Assembly: GCA_949752745.1 (NCBI GenBank)
Contig: OX457031.1
Span: 7,725,328 to 7,789,327 of the forward strand
DNA: 64,000 nt
Direction: 5' to 3'
Source of the DNA: Protula sp. h YS-2021
Lineage: Eukaryota; Annelida; Polychaeta; Sabellida; Serpulidae
Part shown: positions 61,241 to 64,000 of the stretch, piece after piece
How positions within the stretch are numbered: the stretch's first letter is position 1
Layout: each line of letters opens with the position of its first letter
Notes under the pieces: generated by a model
The model's input: only the letters and a program-made list of their open reading frames with translations
Databases searched by the model: none
What the model was told of the DNA's origin: nothing
Position numbers and translations under genes: made by a program

Positions 61241-63060
61241 TTTGGTCCCGAATCCCTAAAATACCAACAGATCCATTTGCACAAAAAGAAAGACATACAA
61301 ACACAAAGCACGTGTATATCAAGCCAGCACCGACTGACCCGAGCTGGATTACCGACGAAAACTACTACCAATCTCAAAAACTTCACAAAATTAGACAGCT
61401 TTAGATCGAGAGTGGATAGGAATTCACACAAAACAAGAATGGACAGTGCAGTCCGCTCTACACTTGTACCAAGTGTTTGTTTACGCGAACTGCTTGCTTG
61501 TGCAACGTGTTTCTACGTGCTCCCCGACAAACCTTTTGATCTGTTCAAGGGGCTTAACATTTTGCACTCGCGCCTTTTCAAACAAGAAACACTTCTAACA
61601 TTCAAGGATCAACTCATAACACAAGTAAAAATCCTTATTACGCTTTTTAATGAACTATGCCGCGAAAAAAAAAAGAAAACAGTCCTGGTCACAAAATTTT
61701 ACGATTAAAGTTTCTTTTTCTTTCTCTTTTCGTTTTTTTTTTTTAATTTTTGAAATGCCATTCTCAGTTCCTTTCCCCCTTCCGGGTATTTTTTTTTTTT
61801 TTTACTTTTCAACTTAACCTTTTTCTACTAGAAACTTGTCAGACCCGACCCACTCACTTTTTTTGGGAATGAGTAACAAGGTTAATTTCCTTACCCAAGT
61901 AGAAAAGCTGCCAAAGGCCTTCAACCATCCAACCAACTATGAAGGCGTTCATAAACGAATGCCCAGACTATGACACGCCACCTTGAGAGCGATACACCCT
62001 TGTTCGTCGTAAGCTGTTTCGCAGACACAAACTGCTTGACACACAGACACACACATAAAGCATTACGACTTAGGAATTTGTTACTCATCTACATTTTATG
62101 CGGTGAAAACTGAATTTTGTTTCGAGCGCAATTAACCACATAGTTAACCATACACCTCACCATACAGATAACTATATCGAACCATACAGTTAACCAAAGT
62201 TAACCACAGTTAACCAAACAGTTCACTTAACCATAGTTAACCACATCGCTAACCATACTTCTAACAATATTGACAGACACTGAATATTATATCTGACCTA
62301 ACAAAATGGCCAAGCCAGAGTTATCCATGTCCAGAAACGGCCATGGCTACTGGCCAGTTACAGGCTGAACGTAAGCAAGGTGAGCCTGAAATTTAGCAAC
62401 ATCTATGCACCAAACGGTCACAATACCAAGGGACCGTTATGAAGGGGATGTTAGCATGTCACAGGTGCGTGCCCTGCCCCCGCTCCTCCAAGGGAGTGGC
62501 ATCAACACAAAGCTGAACGTTATCAAGATGACGTAAGCAAAATGGCGTAAGCAAGATGACGTGGCATATTTACCAAGATCTAGGAGCCAAAAGGCCCAAA
62601 CACCAAGGCAGGACCGCCGCCTTGTGAATGCACCGAGACAAATCCATTTTTCAGGCATCCTTTTGGTGTTTGGCAGTGGAATAATCACTTTACATGTGGA
62701 TTTTCTTCGTTCAGAGAGAAAACTGACACTTCTTGCTTTACGATACAAATTTAACAGCTTTAACATTTAATTTCGTCTTTGACGTATCAACATCTGGGAG
62801 AAAAGGTGTTCAAAAATACGACTCGTTTTATTTTTCATATTACGGAGCGGCATGAAATTCAAGTACAAATATCTTTCTGCTGGGGGTTGACACAAAAAAC
62901 ACGGAACAGATGATCAGTCTCCACATTCGCGGTGATGTCATCCGGCAGTTCTGACGCGCGCCATCCTCACGCGTCCTCACGCGTCCTCACGCACTGCCCA
63001 GCAGTGACACAGACACGATAAATAGCAGGCGCGAGGCACCACACAAGGGCCAAGGCACGG
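61241..63060. other. Host DNA, no convincing gene; 3' flank of SH3 gene
   Basis: A 143-residue frame at 61277-61708 and a - strand frame at 62437-62766 are unrecognised. 62125-62260 is a degenerate 'accatacagttaacc' repeat. 62945-62990 has three 'gcgtcctcac' copies. The part just left of 63061 is the probable 3' UTR of the leftward SH3 gene. Confidence 0.4.
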
Positions 63061-63182
63061 CTACAGGCGCACGCCCTGTTCCCTCTCCTCCACGTAACTT
63101 CCGGGGAAAATACCGACCTTGCCATTGAGCTCTCCCTGCCACCAACCGTCAACCTGCTTGTCGTATATCGTGATGACATCTC
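63061..63182 (-). CDS. Terminal exon of an SH3-domain protein (partial gene)
   Basis: On the - strand a poly-T tract and 'tattttag' acceptor precede an exon. It encodes the second half of an SH3 domain: GDVITIYDKQVDGWWQGEL, then NGKVGIFPGSYVEE, followed by about seven residues and TAG at 63061-63063. The WW pair, the G.FP..YV core and the ALYDY-less truncation at the acceptor are typical of a split SH3 exon. SH3 domains bind proline-rich peptides in adaptor and membrane-remodelling proteins. Upstream exons would lie to the right, mostly beyond the window. Which SH3 protein it is cannot be told from this exon. The longest ATG frame here is in a different, non-coding frame. Confidence 0.8.
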
Positions 63183-64000
63183 CTAAAATACAAAAAAAAA
63201 AAAACGTCCTTAAGCATTTATTAGCCGCTATTTAAAAAGAACGAGGTCTCATAACAGAAAAACGAGCGCACCAAAGCGTGCTCTCGGTATTTGTTGCCAA
63301 ACAACTGTGGAAAAGGCAAACTTTTTCTGAATTTCTCCCGATTCAACGATCTTATTTTTTTCAACACTGTTGTCCTAAAAAGAGGCAAGTATATTTGCAA
63401 AAGGTATGAAACAAACACAATTATGAGCGAAAATTCTATACAACAATCTCATGGCTGCTACCCATTGTCCCAGTGTAACTGGCTGCAGCAATTACAGACC
63501 GTAAAATTCCCCGTTGGCACAGCAAAAACTACACAATTTGATCACTAGAGTGGTCAGAGACCGCAGTATCCCCCGCTGGCAATGGAATATAAAACAACAC
63601 GAGAACATGATCACTACAGCGGTCAGAGACCGCAATATCCCCCGTTGGCAATGGAATATAAAACAACACGAGAACATGATCACTACAGCGGTCAGAGACT
63701 GCAATATCCCCCAGGCCCCGTGGCAAAAATCCACATGATAAAGGCTAACACCACTTTAAAAGTTTTATGCAACAGTCAAGCAATGTACTTGTATATATAT
63801 ATATACATATATAACTGCAATAAATTAAATGAGAACAAGAGCCGCGCCGTGGAATGACACATTTGAAAGCGTAGTTTAGACCCAAAGGGTCGGAAATAAG
63901 CTAAATTTTTTTCGACATGAGTCCGATCGATAAATTCACGTAACCTTTGACCTTCATTCTCAATGCCAATATTCAGGTCGCGAGATTATTCCCTACTTTA
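63183..64000. other. Probable intron of the SH3 gene
   Basis: Begins with a poly-T (on -) pyrimidine tract before the acceptor. Contains a 69-bp tandem repeat (63545-63715) and an (AT)n tract at 63793-63812. No further exon recognised. Confidence 0.4.
63545..63715. repeat. 69-bp tandem repeat
   Basis: Two full copies and a part of a unit with 'ggtcagagaccgcaatatcc', 'cccgttggcaatggaatata' and 'aaacaacacgagaacatgat'. A more diverged partial copy precedes it at about 63490-63545. Confidence 0.85.

Noticed and set aside
61277..61708. A 143-aa frame downstream of a minisatellite
   Set aside because: No recognised domain, poor start context, ends in a poly-A region; probably chance.

Overview
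This is a eukaryotic (animal) nuclear window. Its host anchors are a five-exon Ras-family gene recognisable as M-Ras (5528-9225, + strand) and the last coding exon of an unidentified SH3-domain gene (63061-63182, - strand). TATA/Inr promoters, GT-AG introns, very abundant minisatellites and a dispersed 'tgtctccccgacc' plus (GT)n repeat suggest an invertebrate, possibly a mollusc. That last point is a guess from repeat style.

Layout. 1-5.5 kb is gene-free DNA with degenerate repeats. 5.5-9.2 kb is M-Ras, with minisatellites in intron 1 that have copied both the donor and the acceptor splice site. 9.2-12.3 kb is probable 3' UTR or flank made of successive minisatellites. 12.6-15.65 kb holds two satellites: about 155 bp units carrying NFI-type palindromes, then about 55 bp units. 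15.65-18.4 kb is gene-poor. 18392-57594 is nearly filled by three complete mobile elements. 57.6-63 kb is host DNA with repeats and no convincing gene before the SH3 exon.

The mobile elements are the main content. Each begins AGTAGGG or AGTAGTAGGG, ends with the complement, and is flanked by its own perfect 6-bp target-site duplication: CATACG (element 1, 18392-36298), ACAGAC (element 2, 37331-41916), ACTGAA (element 3, 42033-57594). Six-bp duplications and AG...CT termini are hallmarks of Polinton/Maverick and adintovirus-type integrated DNA viruses. Elements 1 and 3 are giant palindromes. Each arm (about 7.6-8.9 kb) carries a protein-primed-type family B DNA polymerase, a PC4-like gene followed by three small related genes, an adenain-like protease, and all or part of a capsid-like gene of the family annotated in animals as F54H12.2-like. 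Both ends are therefore the polymerase end of the virus, and the rest (integrase, packaging ATPase and other morphogenesis genes) is absent. This resembles the snap-back palindromic defective genomes known for protein-primed linear genomes such as adenovirus, here fixed in a chromosome. Element 2 is a 4.6 kb relative with 1.6 kb inverted repeats around a single zinc-finger/acidic protein gene.

The elements share a compact promoter grammar: TATA(T/A)AAGG, then TCA(T/G)TT with its A 32-34 nt further on. Their termini are loaded with short tandem motifs resembling host transcription-factor sites (ETS-CRE composites, CRE, forkhead-like GTAAACA, octamer, YY1-like, Maf/AP-1, and AACATGTT palindromes). 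Downstream genes lack their own TATA boxes and overlap (ATGA and ATGnnTGA), suggesting co-transcription with termination-reinitiation. In each palindrome only the left arm retains a full-length polymerase frame. The right arms carry an in-frame deletion (element 1) or a frameshift (element 3).
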